64,000 nucleotides of DNA, from NCBI GenBank assembly GCA_028753945.1, contig JAPNXP010000010.1:5459042-5523041 (forward strand), written 5' to 3'. The translations under genes and the position numbers were made by a program. Of the stretch, positions 22,156-33,090 are shown piece by piece. The DNA comes from Hexactinellida sp. DTS-2022 (Eukaryota > Porifera > Hexactinellida). The notes under the pieces were generated by a model. It did not search any database. It worked only from the letters and a program-made list of their open reading frames with translations, and was not told the DNA's origin. The number at the start of each line of letters is the position of its first letter. Position 1 is the stretch's first letter.

Positions 22156-23211
22156 TTAATATGAAACTTTTCTATATCTACTCCGTCCATTTTCTATCTC
22201 CACCAGCTTGTAATGAATTGGCTTGGAAATGAATCGCCTATACTCTAGTGCTTTCCAAATATAGATGAAAAATATATTATAGTTAGCCAGAGTTGTAACG
22301 AGTGCCCAATTTATAGTAAATATTCGAGCCATTGTCCCAATTGCAAGCATCCCAACTATCCAAATTGACAAAGTTTTAGTATTCTTCATATCGTCCAGTA
22401 TATTGGTTTGGTAAATAAGGAAATATGAACTTTTATACATTTGCAAGATTGCAGTCAAGATAAGATATATCTCAAATGAAAATCCAAATATTATGGAACT
22501 CCATTTAAAGTTTACTGCTTGTGTACGGAAATATCTATACTTCTTAGGTTCATATATGTAATCCAAACATTTTGATTTCAAACTTGTGTATAATTTCCTC
22601 ATTCTTCTATAGAGAATCCAACATAAATAAATTTGGATTGTATCAGCTACAAGGATTCCAAAATGCTTAATTATTTCATTTCCAACTGTGCAGAGAGCGA
22701 ATGTAATAATACATAACCAAAATATTCTCCAACTTTGTTGATGAATAATTTTAAAATTAATCTTTGAGTCGACTAATACTTCATATAAGAATTGTGCTAG
22801 CATATTGACTGTACTAACCACGAGTAATGTTCCTACAATAAACATCGGTTCAAGGAAAATCCGAGTGACATCACATCCTTGATGGTAGACTAATTTAGTA
22901 CGATGACATATAATGCGCATAAAAACCTCATCTAGGCCTCTCGAAAGAACTATTACAACTTCTATGAATAAAGCTAAGCTTGATACCCCAAATTTAACAT
23001 AATTAACCGTAGCTTTCTTATAATTAGCGTCATTGAAACTTTCCGTTGTATTTCTAACTCTTTTCCAGTATCTAGAAGAATAAGCGAGCAGCAAAACATT
23101 TAGCAATAAAATTGGCACACCAGTAAAATAGATCAGTATGATTGGATAAAGAAGAAATAGATCGATTTTAAAATGAAGATAATAAGTAGTAATATTGGAA
23201 AGTACAAACAT
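22156..23211 (-). CDS. Seven-helix membrane protein, paralogue of 4265-5401
   Basis: 351 residues, single exon. Hydrophobic segments near 19-44, 72-92, 118-145, 163-182, 186-204, 240-262 and 285-315. A short N-terminus with an NIT glycosylation site, a two-Cys loop between helices 2 and 3 (IICH...GCDVT) and a basic loop after helix 5 (LYRRMRKLY...KSKC) are visible. Topology and the basic loop match the protein encoded at 4265-5401, so both look like members of one family. No known receptor or channel signature was found; a lineage-specific seven-helix family is the most that can be claimed. Confidence 0.65.
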   Translation of the reverse strand: MFVLSNITTYYLHFKIDLFLLYPIILIYFTGVPILLLNVLLLAYSSRYWKRVRNTTESFNDANYKKATVNYVKFGVSSLALFIEVVIVLSRGLDEVFMRIICHRTKLVYHQGCDVTRIFLEPMFIVGTLLVVSTVNMLAQFLYEVLVDSKINFKIIHQQSWRIFWLCIITFALCTVGNEIIKHFGILVADTIQIYLCWILYRRMRKLYTSLKSKCLDYIYEPKKYRYFRTQAVNFKWSSIIFGFSFEIYLILTAILQMYKSSYFLIYQTNILDDMKNTKTLSIWIVGMLAIGTMARIFTINWALVTTLANYNIFFIYIWKALEYRRFISKPIHYKLVEIENGRSRYRKVSY

Positions 23212-24383
23212 ATTTTTTGTGTCTATATAAAATCAGGTTTATTTATATAGTATATACTGTTCAGCTAAGTAATTTTAATTTCATTTTATTCAATCAATTA
23301 TTAAGCGATTACATAATTTATTGTATAATGAACTGAAACTGCACTAGCTCATCTGTCTGAATATTTCATTTTCAAAGTATGAATTATCTCTAACAGTTCT
23401 ACCTGTGACATTCTGATAAAAGTGACTTTGTTGAAAGCGTATTAATTAAAAATACCTGACCTAGTATTATCAGAATTACCAATCTACATTTTGAATTGTA
23501 TTGTATCCTGTTGCCTTACTCATCTAGATACTGAAAATAAGTATGTAATGAGTCGCGAAAATTATGCTAATTATAAGACCTAACTTAGTTAAATTTGTGT
23601 GTCTAGCTTACTAATCTTTCTTGAAATCTTTAGATTATACAGTGGAACTCGCTTAGTAGTAACTCGGCTTATAACGTTTTCTCGGTTACTTCTATAATTT
23701 TCTTCCTATCTGATCCATTATAAATGATTCGGTTAATACGTACTCGGATAAGACGTACCAATTTCTATTTCCAAGTAAATAAAATGTATTTATTGAATTC
23801 GTTTAGTACGTATTACAGTCGAAATCGAGGTTTTTTGCCACGGGGTTTTTTGCCTCTTTTCCCATGCATTTAGGAGGCAAAAAACCCCGATTTCGACTGT
23901 ACGTATCTAGAAAACTTTCAGCAGAACTCAATTAGTATTTGTTTTAAGTGAGTAGGTGACAAATAAAATACTATATTCTTATCGTCATGTTAAATAATTG
24001 AATGTCCTTTTCTTGTTTCCCAGGCTTGTAATACAATTGTTTCTACTGTATTACAAGCTCTGGTAAAAGTTATTGATCCTTTCCCATCTTATAGAATATT
24101 ATGATAATTATATGATATCACAATAGATAGACAATTCTAAATGTTTATAATAAACTCATAAATCAGTTCTATGAATCAGATTACCCTTGTATTTACAATG
24201 ATACCTATCAGCCTATTCAATATGCTTTGTCTCTTCCTGATTTACTATTCTAAAATTTATTTCAGTATACGATATGGAGTTATGTACATAGAATAACTTA
24301 CAATTGCCCTTATTACCTATTAGCTATTGCCATTACTTATAAATTAGAATGCATAGAAACTAAATATATTATTGATTTGCCTA
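23212..24383. other. Intergenic, divergent promoters and MITEs
   Basis: Between the membrane-protein gene and GDPGP1. A family H-like element (CAGTGGAACTCGCTTAGTAG, from 23640) runs into MITE D at 23816-23899. A short palindrome built on GCTTGTAATACA lies at about 24024-24062. Confidence 0.5.
23816..23899. mobile_element. MITE family D (minimal 84-bp copy)
   Basis: Almost nothing but its two ends: CAGTCGAAATCGAGGTTTTT and AAAACCCCGATTTCGACTG, TA-flanked. Confidence 0.85.
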
Positions 24384-25388
24384 ATGGCAGTTGAAGTGAA
24401 TTGGTCGGATATTGGAGATTTGGACAAACTAGTCAAAGAGACATGGATTGTAGCAAAACCTCACCTTTGGTTCGAATTAGACCACCCTCCTCCTACACTA
24501 CGAATTGTAGGCATATACGGTCTCGTATTAGTAGATAACAAACCTCGTTTCGATACCAGGAGGAAACCGCCGCCCTTCAATCATTTGCTACAAGAATTCA
24601 GTGAAGATGATGGATTTAATTTCAATAAAATTAAAAAAGAAGAAATAATGGTTTTTATCTCTAAAGTTGATATGCATTTACCGAAAAATTATCTAACGAT
24701 AGCTATCAACGTATCTCCTCTATACAAATACCATTCTCTAATACTGCCTTATCCACAGGAGTGTAAAGGACAATTATTCGACGAATTTAATCTCAGAATT
24801 CTTATGGATTTTGCTATGAAATGCACTGACCAGAATATGCTTATTCTTGGCAATAGTTTGTTAGCACATGCGTCAGTAAATCATATCCATTTCCATTTAT
24901 TATACCCTGCATTCACTCCTGCATGTGCTTTTGCCCGTGGCGAGATATATGTCAGTTCTTGTCGACTTCTGAAAGGTTATTTTTTCCCTGGTTTCCTATT
25001 TGTTGCTACTGATGAAAACTTGGATCGAGTTAAATACGATTTGGTTATGGTAATCGAGGTTCTACAAATGCGAGATATCCCACATAATATAGTGTTCTGT
25101 AAACGAGCAGATAAGGCAACTCTTATTCTCGTATTTCCGAGGAAATCTACTATACTTACACAGAAATCTCACGGAATGCCAAACGAACATAAAATCCCGT
25201 TTTTCCTCGCAGCATCCGAGTTATCAGGTATTATTCCAGTTTGTGAAGGGTTTGGCGATCTCACTGAATCTGATTGTTTACGTATTATGAAAGAATCAAT
25301 GTTAGACGATGATACATTCAAGGCATTGATTCGACATGTTAAGGTTATGGTTAGTCTGTTAGAGTGTAGGAATCAAGATCCCGTCTGA
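24384..25388 (+). CDS. GDPGP1: GDP-D-glucose phosphorylase
   Basis: 334 residues from the ATG at 24384. The enzyme splits GDP-D-glucose with phosphate to GDP and glucose-1-phosphate, in a repair role against misloaded sugar nucleotide; it is the animal relative of plant VTC2 and belongs to the HIT/GalT superfamily. Seen: the histidine-triad core NHIHFHLLYP near residues 167-176, preceded by SPLYKYHSLILPYPQEC, the conserved lead-in strand of the family, and GNSLLAHASVNH. Length is close to the human protein (385). Single exon. An in-frame TTG 12 bp upstream is not used as start. The next gene, PIBF1, begins about 600 bp downstream on the same strand, separated by MITEs E and J. Confidence 0.88.
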   Translation: MAVEVNWSDIGDLDKLVKETWIVAKPHLWFELDHPPPTLRIVGIYGLVLVDNKPRFDTRRKPPPFNHLLQEFSEDDGFNFNKIKKEEIMVFISKVDMHLPKNYLTIAINVSPLYKYHSLILPYPQECKGQLFDEFNLRILMDFAMKCTDQNMLILGNSLLAHASVNHIHFHLLYPAFTPACAFARGEIYVSSCRLLKGYFFPGFLFVATDENLDRVKYDLVMVIEVLQMRDIPHNIVFCKRADKATLILVFPRKSTILTQKSHGMPNEHKIPFFLAASELSGIIPVCEGFGDLTESDCLRIMKESMLDDDTFKALIRHVKVMVSLLECRNQDPV

Positions 25389-25605
25389 TTAGTAGTTACT
25401 TACAACACCAACTCACTTAATACACCGGATAAAATAAGCTAGTATATATCCTTATATTGGAAATTAACTTTCTTCTTCGCTTATATTATATTTTTGTTTA
25501 AATATACCGTATTCGTATTCTCCTGTATAAGCTAGTACAGTAAGTACGTAGTCCTAATGCAAAATATGAAAATGCGGAACTAATAGTTACCAGTGACTGT
25601 ATCTA

Positions 25606-25744
25606 CAGTAGATACCGGATATAAGAACACCGGTTATAAGAACATTCTACTGGAAAACGGTTGCCATGTACCCTATATATTTATGCCGGTTATAAGAACA
25701 TTATATGCAGTTCCCTACGTTGTTCTTATAACCTGCATCCAGTG
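25606..25744. mobile_element. MITE family E
   Basis: Ends CAGTAGATACCGGATATAAG and CTTATAACCTGCATCCAGTG, TA-flanked; middle contains GTTATAAGAACA twice. It abuts the family J repeat. Confidence 0.75.
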
Positions 25745-25992
25745 TATTATTATAAACCCATTTATAAATACGCTCCTTGGTCTGAATCTGTCTGATCCTA
25801 TTTTCATGCGTCTAAATCACATAATAATCTTGCGGTATAGGAGTGGATTCAAATTTTTCGCGCTCCTAATTAAAATTTTCCAAAATTCAAAAGGAGCGTC
25901 TCGCGCTCCTGGATAATTCCTATAAACGGAATCTAGTGTATTATGCAGCCATTTGTAAATACGCTCTTAATCCTGGTATGATCCAATCCATT
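25742..25992. repeat. Repeat family J copy reaching the PIBF1 start codon
   Basis: Similar to 3400-3590 along most of its length (CGCGCTCC, GGAGCGTCTCGCGCTCC), then a second start-like segment (GTGTATTATGCAGCCATTTG) that runs up to TGATCCAATCC just before the ATG at 25993. The presumed 5' UTR of PIBF1 is therefore repeat-derived. Confidence 0.65.
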
Positions 25993-28900
25993 ATGGCTAG
26001 TTATACACATAGTATGCATGCGTCTGATTTCAGTATCGGGAGTGTGTTCTCCGACCTCTCGGCGAGTCTGCTCGCCACAAAGCCTATAACGGAGCTGTCC
26101 ACCTCTCTCACGCTATCCGACACTGCGCTAGGCACCATAGGAACAGCTGGCGCTTATGACGTCACGCTGAGCAGTGAGTGCACGAGTGATCTGTTCTCGT
26201 CGCTGAGTCACAGTCAGACCGAGCTCTCGCTTCGCTTGGATAAGCTACGTAGGGAGGGGAAGTGTGAACAGATCGGTTGGGAGCTGGAGAGAAAGGAACT
26301 GCTGCACAGACTGCAGATTGTAATGTTAGAGCAGTCGCAACAGAAACTGAGAGCCGAGACAGAGGAGGCACAGAGACTCACGGAGTGGGAGGAGATGGAG
26401 GAGGGCATGCAGACTGCTAATGCGCATGTTAGAATGCTACAGGTATGTCTGTACATAATGGATATACAGGTAAAACTCCCAAAGCGGCACCCATCGGGAG
26501 AATTATTTTGTGCCGCTTCTCGGAGGTTGCCGCTACTCGGAGGTGCCGCTTTGGGAGGTTTACCTGTAATGGATATAGTGATAATGGTGGGACATTTTGT
26601 CCAAATTATCACTACAGTGGAATTGCTTTATTAGTAACTCGCATTTTGCATGAAATTTGGTTGCTAATAGGGGAGTTTCTAATAAAGCAATTCCACTGTA
26701 TATCCAATACGTATATCACTATATCCATTATATCACTATATCCACTGTTTCACTGCATCTAATATATAACTGTATACATTGTCAATACTCATATTCTCAT
26801 AAGTATAATCAAATTCCTTATCGAATTCAACTTGTAACTATATTTATACTATAAAATATGATAGTATGGGGCCAAGGATGGTGAAAAATCCAATATTCTT
26901 GTATAATCTGTGCACAAATTATCACTATATCGGTATATCCGATATCACTATATCCATTATGTACTGTAACGCTATGGACCATTGGAATGTGTGTTGTAAA
27001 GTATAAGATGCAGTAAGGGCTGCTTATTGTGGAATTTTTTCGTCTACTTTGATATTAAAACTTTTTACAGTAGAACCTCGTTAGTACGAACACCAGGGGA
27101 CCGTGAAAATATGTACTCCTTATCCGGAACTCGTATTACCCAATATCATTTGTATTGAAAAGGCTTTGAAGCGGACTGAAATAGTGTTCGTATTTACCGG
27201 AATTTCGTATTAACCGTGTTCATACTAACGAGGTTCTACTGTATATTATATCCACATGTACAGTATAAGCAATCCTGACAAACATTAACAATATAATACT
27301 TACACCATGTATAATTCTTATTCTCAGATACAGCTGCAATCTGCTACATCCACTGCAGATAAGAGATTGCCAGACACACGTGATCACGCTGTAATGATAG
27401 AGAAGCTACGCGATAAGATCCTAGAGCTAGAGGGAAAGGAGAAGGAAATTCGCGAGTCTCTCGCTTCAACACAGGTCCATACATCGCGGCTTTTAACACC
27501 TCAGGAGTATAGCATGCTAAAACAGTGTCCAGCTACTATATTGCCGATACAAGATCAACTTAGAATGTTCGTGTTTGAGTCAAATAAGGCTATTCATTTG
27601 GAGCTGGAGAATACGAAACAATTCTCTGACAATTATTTGAAGGAAATTGAAACGATCAAATTAGAAAACATTACTTTTAAAATGGAAATCCAACAGTTGA
27701 ATTCAGAAAAATCTAAACTGAAAGATGAATTGGAGAAAGCTAGTGTGCGTATTGACAATTTGCGAGATGAAATAAGGACTGGAGATCACAGGCTAGATAC
27801 CTATGATCAACTTGTGGAGGATAGGAATGCTATGAGACAAGAAATGGAACATTCTAGAATGAACTGTGCACAGTTACAGGTTGACATAAAGGCTCGTACT
27901 GACGAGTGTAGGAATTTAACTGATGAAGTAATCCTATTGAGACAGACAAGCTCTCTACTTTCACAGGACAAATCCTATCTCTCTAAACAGAGTAGCGAGC
28001 TGGGCATTAGATGCGATAGCATGGAAGAGAGAGTGAGGAGCTCTGATAGAGAAATTATAGAGCTGAGACAAGCGAGAGAGCTGCTGTATGAAAAGTTCTT
28101 ACAAGTGAGTGTACTCTGTTCTCTCTAATAGTCCACCAGTGGGCAATTAGCCCAAAGTGGTATATTAGAGAATATGGACTATTACAGATATATAAATATT
28201 TGATTTGGACAAGTAAATAAGTGGACAATTAGAGAAACAGACTGTATACAGAATACAGTAGAACCTGCATAATCCGGAACGCATTTTTACGGTCCCCTGC
28301 TGTTCGTACTAACGAGGTTCTACTGTATTAGGATTGAAAAGTATCGGATATATTAACATATTTCCTTTGACCGGTATCAACTGTATATTCATTCTTCCCA
28401 ACTACAGTGAACTTTCGTTATAACGAAGTGCTTGGGACCTGTAAATTCCTTCGTTATATCCGGATATTCGTTATACACGGATAATAATTAATGCATTTAG
28501 TGTTCTAGGGGAAAATTTCCATTTCGTTATACAGTAGACTCCGCTTAATAGAGTCACCTCGGGACCAAGTCGATTTGATCCGATTAAGCGGAGAAACCGA
28601 TTAACCGAAAATATTTTAAGCCAAAATGTTATTCCGTCCTATAAATCCTGTGAAATTTTGACACGATTAAGCAGTGAAATCTATTAACCGGTGGCTCTAT
28701 TAAGCGGAGTCGACTGTAATTGGTTATTTCGTTATATCCGGATGTTCGTTATAAGGGGAGTTTACTGTAGCTTCTATCTTGTTTGCTATCGTATAGGTAC
28801 GCGAGAGTTTCAAGAGTGAGTTTGAAAAGAAAATGAATGAGGAGGTATTCTCGCTACGAGACCGCACTGAGGGAGAGATTAACCGGCTTAGAGGCACAAC

Positions 28901-29879
28901 TCGGGAAATGCACGAGAGAGAAATATCTTCTGAGAGAGAAGCGAGAGAGGGCGCTGTGTTGGAGAGGGAACAGGGACGAAAGGAATTATCCGATTTACAA
29001 ACCAGATATGAGTCAATACTGTCAGAGTATAGGCAGCTACAAATGTCAACAGATTCACGAGTGAGTCAGTTGGATCAGGAATTAAGAATGACTCGATTTG
29101 AGTTGGAGAAGAGTCAAATGCTACAAGAAGAATATTTATTGAATCTAAAGCAATCTCAAGTTGAAGTGGATAAGTTTAGGAAAAAACTGGATACTTCAAC
29201 GCAAGAATGTTATTCGAGAGATTCTGAGTTCGCACAGCATAGAGCCCAATTGGAGGCTAGGAATTCTGAGCTATCAGAGAGACTAAAATCCTACGAGAAT
29301 CTGGATAGGGATATGGACCAGGCTGTCATTGACGCGGCACAGATTGAGAACGAAGATGAGTGCAAGCGAATGCTCGGCATCCTTGGTTTGTATGACACAA
29401 CTGTGAGTGGGAAAGGAGTGCGAGCTTTGCGACAAAGCGCACATTTAGCCAGACAAGTTCTCAAGCTTGAAAAAGATAAAACTGAACTACAAAATACTTT
29501 GAAAGAAAGTGAAATGAAACTTGATTCTCTAACAGATAGGTTAGTTCAGGTACAAGATACCGCGGAAATGTCAAAACAGCCGAATTCCTATCTCACAGAT
29601 ATGTTGCGAAGCAAAGACACAGAATTGAAAGACGTGAGAGGGCGAGTTAAACATTTGAAAGAACAAGTTGAAACACTCAAAACTGAGAATGAACATATAA
29701 ATAATTCGAGATCCACGCTTGCTACAGATTTACAGCGTTTGATGATCAAGAGAGAAGAGATGGAACATGTCAGGGAATCTGTTTCAGCTCTACGGGAATC
29801 AGCACGTGTGGCAATGGAACAGTTAGGACCTGACCCTAAGCCTGTTGTATTCATTAATGCGTCTAAACATAGGACTTAA
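25993..29879 (+). CDS. PIBF1: PIBF1/CEP90 centriolar satellite coiled-coil protein, three exons
   Basis: Exons 25993-26442, 27328-28104 and 28797-29879, all phase 0, give 769 residues (human about 757). PIBF1/CEP90 is a coiled-coil protein of centriolar satellites and distal appendage assembly, needed for ciliogenesis. Recognisable family stretches: ERKELLHRLQ in exon 1, GDHRLDTYDQLVEDRNA in exon 2, YEKFLQ|VRESFKSEFE across the second junction, IENEDECKRMLGILG and LRQSAHLARQVLKLEK in exon 3. Nearly the whole chain is heptad coiled coil after an N-terminal Ser/Thr-rich 80 residues. The ATG at 25993 is chosen because it has G at +4; another in-frame ATG lies at 25978 inside the repeat. Both introns are filled with MITEs, and exon 3 starts 30 bp after a nested pair. 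Confidence 0.92.
26467..26566. mobile_element. MITE family I (CTCGGAGGTTTACCTG type)
   Basis: Ends CAGGTAAAACTCCCAAAGCG and its near complement CTTTGGGAGGTTTACCTG, TA-flanked; in PIBF1 intron 1. Similar elements at 35395-35462 and ending near 30700. Confidence 0.8.
26615..26698. mobile_element. MITE family H (TTATTAGTAAC type)
   Basis: Ends CAGTGGAATTGCTTTATTAG and CTAATAAAGCAATTCCACTG are exact inverted repeats with TA flanks, 84 bp; PIBF1 intron 1. Confidence 0.9.
27068..27241. mobile_element. MITE family B (full copy)
   Basis: Ends CAGTAGAACCTCGTTAGTAC and ACTAACGAGGTTCTACTG, TA-flanked, 174 bp; PIBF1 intron 1. Confidence 0.9.
28114..28244. mobile_element. MITE family F (CTCTAATAGTCCAC type)
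   Basis: Left part TTCTCTCTAATAGTCCACC starts about 10 bp after the PIBF1 exon 2 donor; right end AATTAGAGAAACAGACTG. Sister copy at 53857-54020. Confidence 0.7.
28256..28325. mobile_element. MITE family B (70-bp deletion derivative)
   Basis: Ends CAGTAGAACCTGCATAATCC and ACTAACGAGGTTCTACTG, TA-flanked; PIBF1 intron 2. Confidence 0.75.
28405..28767. mobile_element. MITE family C carrying a nested MITE A
   Basis: Outer ends CAGTGAACTTTCGTTATAAC and GTTATAAGGGGAGTTTACTG. At 28532-28716 a complete family A element (CAGTAGACTCCGCTTAATAG ... GCGGAGTCGACTG) sits in the TA of a CGTTATA word, so A inserted into C. The block ends 30 bp before PIBF1 exon 3. Confidence 0.88.
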
Positions 29880-29989
29880 CTTATTTATTTGTAACGCTAC
29901 CTGTATCGCTTAATTAACACTACAATTCAAATTATTCTCATTAATTAAAGGTTGTTCTTCCTATAGTTTAACATATTCTATTTTATTAG

Positions 29990-32922
29990 ATTTCATTGAG
30001 GATTTACAAGCCGTCATACAGACAGACAGTAGTCTATTGTTGACATGGAGCCTGTATAATTCTACGAATATTACAGGATTCTATATCTGCATAAATGGAC
30101 ATCAAGTTGGAATGGTTTGTTTTTGTAATTAAATGCTACGTTGGAAAAATCAGTGGATAGTTATTCATATAATATATTTTATTAGTGTAGTCCTATAAGG
30201 ACAGTAGTCACAGTATACCACAGCTAATTAGGCTAATTGCTATTCTATATCAGTTATGATCTTGCATAGTAATCTTATAGTGTACGTATATAAGTAGTAT
30301 ATTTATGCCAAATGTGTTGGCACAGCTATAATTTTAGATATTTTTCAGATAGGCACTTAAACATTTATTTATTTTCTATATTTACAATTACTAAGAGATC
30401 TAATTATAGAAATTTAGGAAATTAGAGGAGTCAATGTGAAGTAAGGGAATCCACAATTTCCTTCATTATACTATCTATAAATCTTAGGTCCATATTATAG
30501 ACAGTAGACACATGAAATCTCTAAGGTTGAGACCTTGGTGTAACTCAACACTGCAGATGTCGCAACCGACCCGAATCGTGGTGTAACTCCAAAAAATCTT
30601 GGTGCAAAATTTACACCAAGATTGGCCTTAAGGCTATATAAGGGCACTCTCCGAGATAAGGCACATAATTATTATCACGATGATGCCGTATTTCGGAGGT
30701 TTACCTGTATACGTATATTTAATCCAAATATGTTGCCCAGCTGTTTATCTTTGGTTATTACTCTAAAGTTATTTATAAAACTTTACATATACAGTAAGAC
30801 CTCGTTAGTACGAACATGGTTAATATGAATTTCCGGATAAGAGGAACAAACAGTTCCACAAAATCAGGTCCCTATAATGGTTATTCAATGGGTATTACTC
30901 CGGTTAATACGAACTCCGTATAAAGCGAACAACTTTTTACCGTCCGTTGGTGTTCGTATTAACGAGGTTCTGCTGTACACTTCTCTGATTATTTATGATC
31001 CATAATTATTTTTAAATTGAAATACTATAGGCTTTTTGTACGTGCACCTTTAATTCCATGCTTTTATATGATTTGTCATCAATTTCAATGAAAAAATTGA
31101 GCTATAATGTGATATTAATCTATATAGACATATGCATAAAACTTTAGTGACAGGGCCATACTATTTAGCTTACATTTATCAATAATATAATTTAATTTTC
31201 AGTTATTGTTCGAGTTAGTTGTGATGAGGAATAATGAGGAATTTGCAACTTCACTGGTAGCCACATTCCCAACTGTAGAGCTGAGCAAAATTTTTTGCTC
31301 AGCTCTCAACCATGATAGAAGCTTGATACTGATTTATAGTACAAAGATTTATTACAGAAGGCGTACCTTTTTTGGAACTGTGGTGTCTGGGCCACCTATA
31401 GATGAGCATTCTATTGACATATTCACTTTGGAAGGTTATCATGTAACAAGGAAAATAATAATAAAGAAGAAGAGACCGTATTATGATAAAGTGATTTATA
31501 ATATAAGGTTTACAGATCACATGATAATTGTATGTGACGGTTTGTTTAGACCTGCTATTCTAACTGATTTCTCACTTAAATTCCCTTTGTTTGCACACAA
31601 AGTAGTTTTTATTGAGTTCGACGAGACAGGAAATATCTACACTAATGGTGGTGAAAGAAACAAAATTGCTGTTTATTCACAGAATTGGGAACTCAAAGAA
31701 ATGCTAAATATTGACCTACCAGATAATTACATTATCTCCTCTCTCCATATTAGGGATGATACCATGGTTGTACTATCTACGGAGAATACATTTTTTGGCA
31801 CAGTTCGTAGATTTGTCCGATCAACAGGAAAATTAGTAAAATATTTGAAAGTTCCTGAATTTTGTCCTTTGAATGAAATATGTATTGATCAGCTCAGTAA
31901 TATTATTCTTTGCACGGATAATGGAATTCGCATTTGGCAGAAAAATGGCGAATTAGGCCTCATTATGTTTGGAGGAAAACAATATAGTCAAATTCTATTA
32001 ACTAACAATAATCAGTTAATTCTAATTACTCCTAATGGTGTAATTCATGTCCACAGATTAATAGACATTGTTAATTATCTCTGTTGAACATCTCATGAAC
32101 ATTTCATGAACTCTTGTTACTGTGTTGTATACTACCTTAGTTTTGTATCTTTTTCATAATGTTCAATAATTTTGAGGTATTACATTGTTGTATGTACTGA
32201 ATATAATAATATTGTGGTTTGTTTATGAATTATTAGTTATCACAATAGTTTTCCATACAAACTTAATACCGAATATTTGTTTTACCCATAGCTTGTATTT
32301 CCCATCAGGTTAGCAGTAAAAAGACTAAAGCACTTTTAGAAGGACTAAACCCGACAGCTTACTACAAGTGAGTATGTTACATAGATTATGATTATCAATC
32401 AAACCTCGTTCGTACGAATACCAGACCGTCAACATTAATTCGAAGTTAATATTAACCGTTGCATAAAGTTGAATAACCAGAATTAGGAATTTATATTGCC
32501 GTGATCGTACTAATGAGAGGTTTATAGAAGTTATATTTATCAGTTTTGTCTATAATAGGATATGCCTAGTTGAACAAACTTGTATGTCTCAGGCTAGGGA
32601 ATCTAATCCTGTATTCGTCTGTATTAACCAAATGCAATTAATATATCAAGAAAGTAACAAAGATAACCCGATCTCCTTACAGAATGGAGCTAGTAACAAT
32701 AATACTGAATTACAAGATAATTTGAATGAAGATAGAGAGCTTCCTACAAATCAATTTGGTGATGAAGTAGGAATAGCTTTGAGCTCTGTCGAAATAGAAT
32801 CTTGCAATGAAGGGAAGAAGGAGTTGAACAGAACTTACGAGTTAGAGGAACAGCTTATGGAGATTAGACAGCAGTTAACTCAAGGCAGAGATGACACTGA
32901 TCAACAGACTGACTGTATCTAG
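29990..32922 (+). CDS. Partial fibronectin-III-like gene, 3' exons only
   Basis: Three exons join in frame: 29990-30114, 32309-32367 and 32598-32922, with GT-AG borders. The product has an FN3-like pattern split by the first intron: LLLTWSLYNSTNITGFYICI, then after the junction ALLEGLNPTAYY, corresponding to the conserved Trp strand and the Leu-x-Pro-x-Tyr loop of FN3. The last exon is acidic and ends in a short coiled coil (ELEEQLMEIRQQLTQ) and TAG 32920-32922. The first exon needs one base from an upstream exon, which I could not find: PIBF1 stops 110 bp before and has no fitting donor that I trust. It may be a remnant, a gene with distant 5' exons, or an alternative 3' end of PIBF1. Its 2.2-kb first intron contains the propeller gene at 31224-32087. 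Confidence 0.42.
30640..30705. mobile_element. MITE family I, decayed left end
   Basis: Right part ATTTCGGAGGTTTACCTG followed by TA matches the families at 26467 and 35395; left part CACTCTCCGAGATAAGGCAC is diverged. The 3' flank (TATTTAATCCAAATATGTTG) is shared, inverted, with about 35360-35390, so it moved with the propeller-gene duplications. Confidence 0.55.
30792..30975. mobile_element. MITE family B
   Basis: Ends CAGTAAGACCTCGTTAGTAC and ATTAACGAGGTTCTGCTG, TA-flanked, 184 bp; upstream of the propeller gene at 31224. Confidence 0.85.
31224..32087 (+). CDS. Propeller-like tandem family, member 1 (beta type, N-terminus lost)
   Basis: 287 residues from the ATG at 31224. It belongs to a seven-member local family with about six beta-propeller-like repeats, visible as strand pairs ending IDIFTLEGYHV, KIAVYSQNWEL, RRFVRSTGKLV, IRIWQKNGEL and IHVHRLID, and a core FIEFDETGNIYT. 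This copy lacks some 45 bases after the ATG relative to members at 38217 and 46352, so the basic KRxKT-type segment is missing. It contains a small palindrome (GAGCTGAGCAAAA and complement) absent from sisters. The gene is intronless and lies inside an intron of the FN3-like gene, same strand. The family resembles NHL or WD propellers in rhythm, but I cannot assign it to a named family. Confidence 0.68.
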   Translation: MRNNEEFATSLVATFPTVELSKIFCSALNHDRSLILIYSTKIYYRRRTFFGTVVSGPPIDEHSIDIFTLEGYHVTRKIIIKKKRPYYDKVIYNIRFTDHMIIVCDGLFRPAILTDFSLKFPLFAHKVVFIEFDETGNIYTNGGERNKIAVYSQNWELKEMLNIDLPDNYIISSLHIRDDTMVVLSTENTFFGTVRRFVRSTGKLVKYLKVPEFCPLNEICIDQLSNIILCTDNGIRIWQKNGELGLIMFGGKQYSQILLTNNNQLILITPNGVIHVHRLIDIVNYLC

Positions 32923-33090
32923 TTATACCTTCGAACTCTATAGTAGTAGGTTATAGGATAATTATAGTTATTCCACCTATATCACTAATTGTTATCACTT
33001 GTATATTTACAAATAAACAAGTATCCATTGTATCCGTATTTACAGTTACTGGGCTATTAACTGCAGCTGCATGGCTACGTAAACTCCAAC

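Noticed and set aside
24372-24383. Upstream TTG or GTG starts for GDPGP1, NHL A, MED10, GATE-16, SMC2 and several propeller genes
   Set aside because: These extensions have no ATG and enter repeats or unconserved sequence; nuclear genes of animals start almost always at ATG, and the downstream ATGs match family N-termini.
25593-25916. 107-codon frame before PIBF1
   Set aside because: Lies wholly within MITE E and repeat J; no splice or family support.
29880-29989. PIBF1 continuing into the FN3-like exons
   Set aside because: PIBF1 ends with a proper stop after its conserved C-terminal coiled coil, and no donor in its last exon has the phase needed for the exon at 29990.
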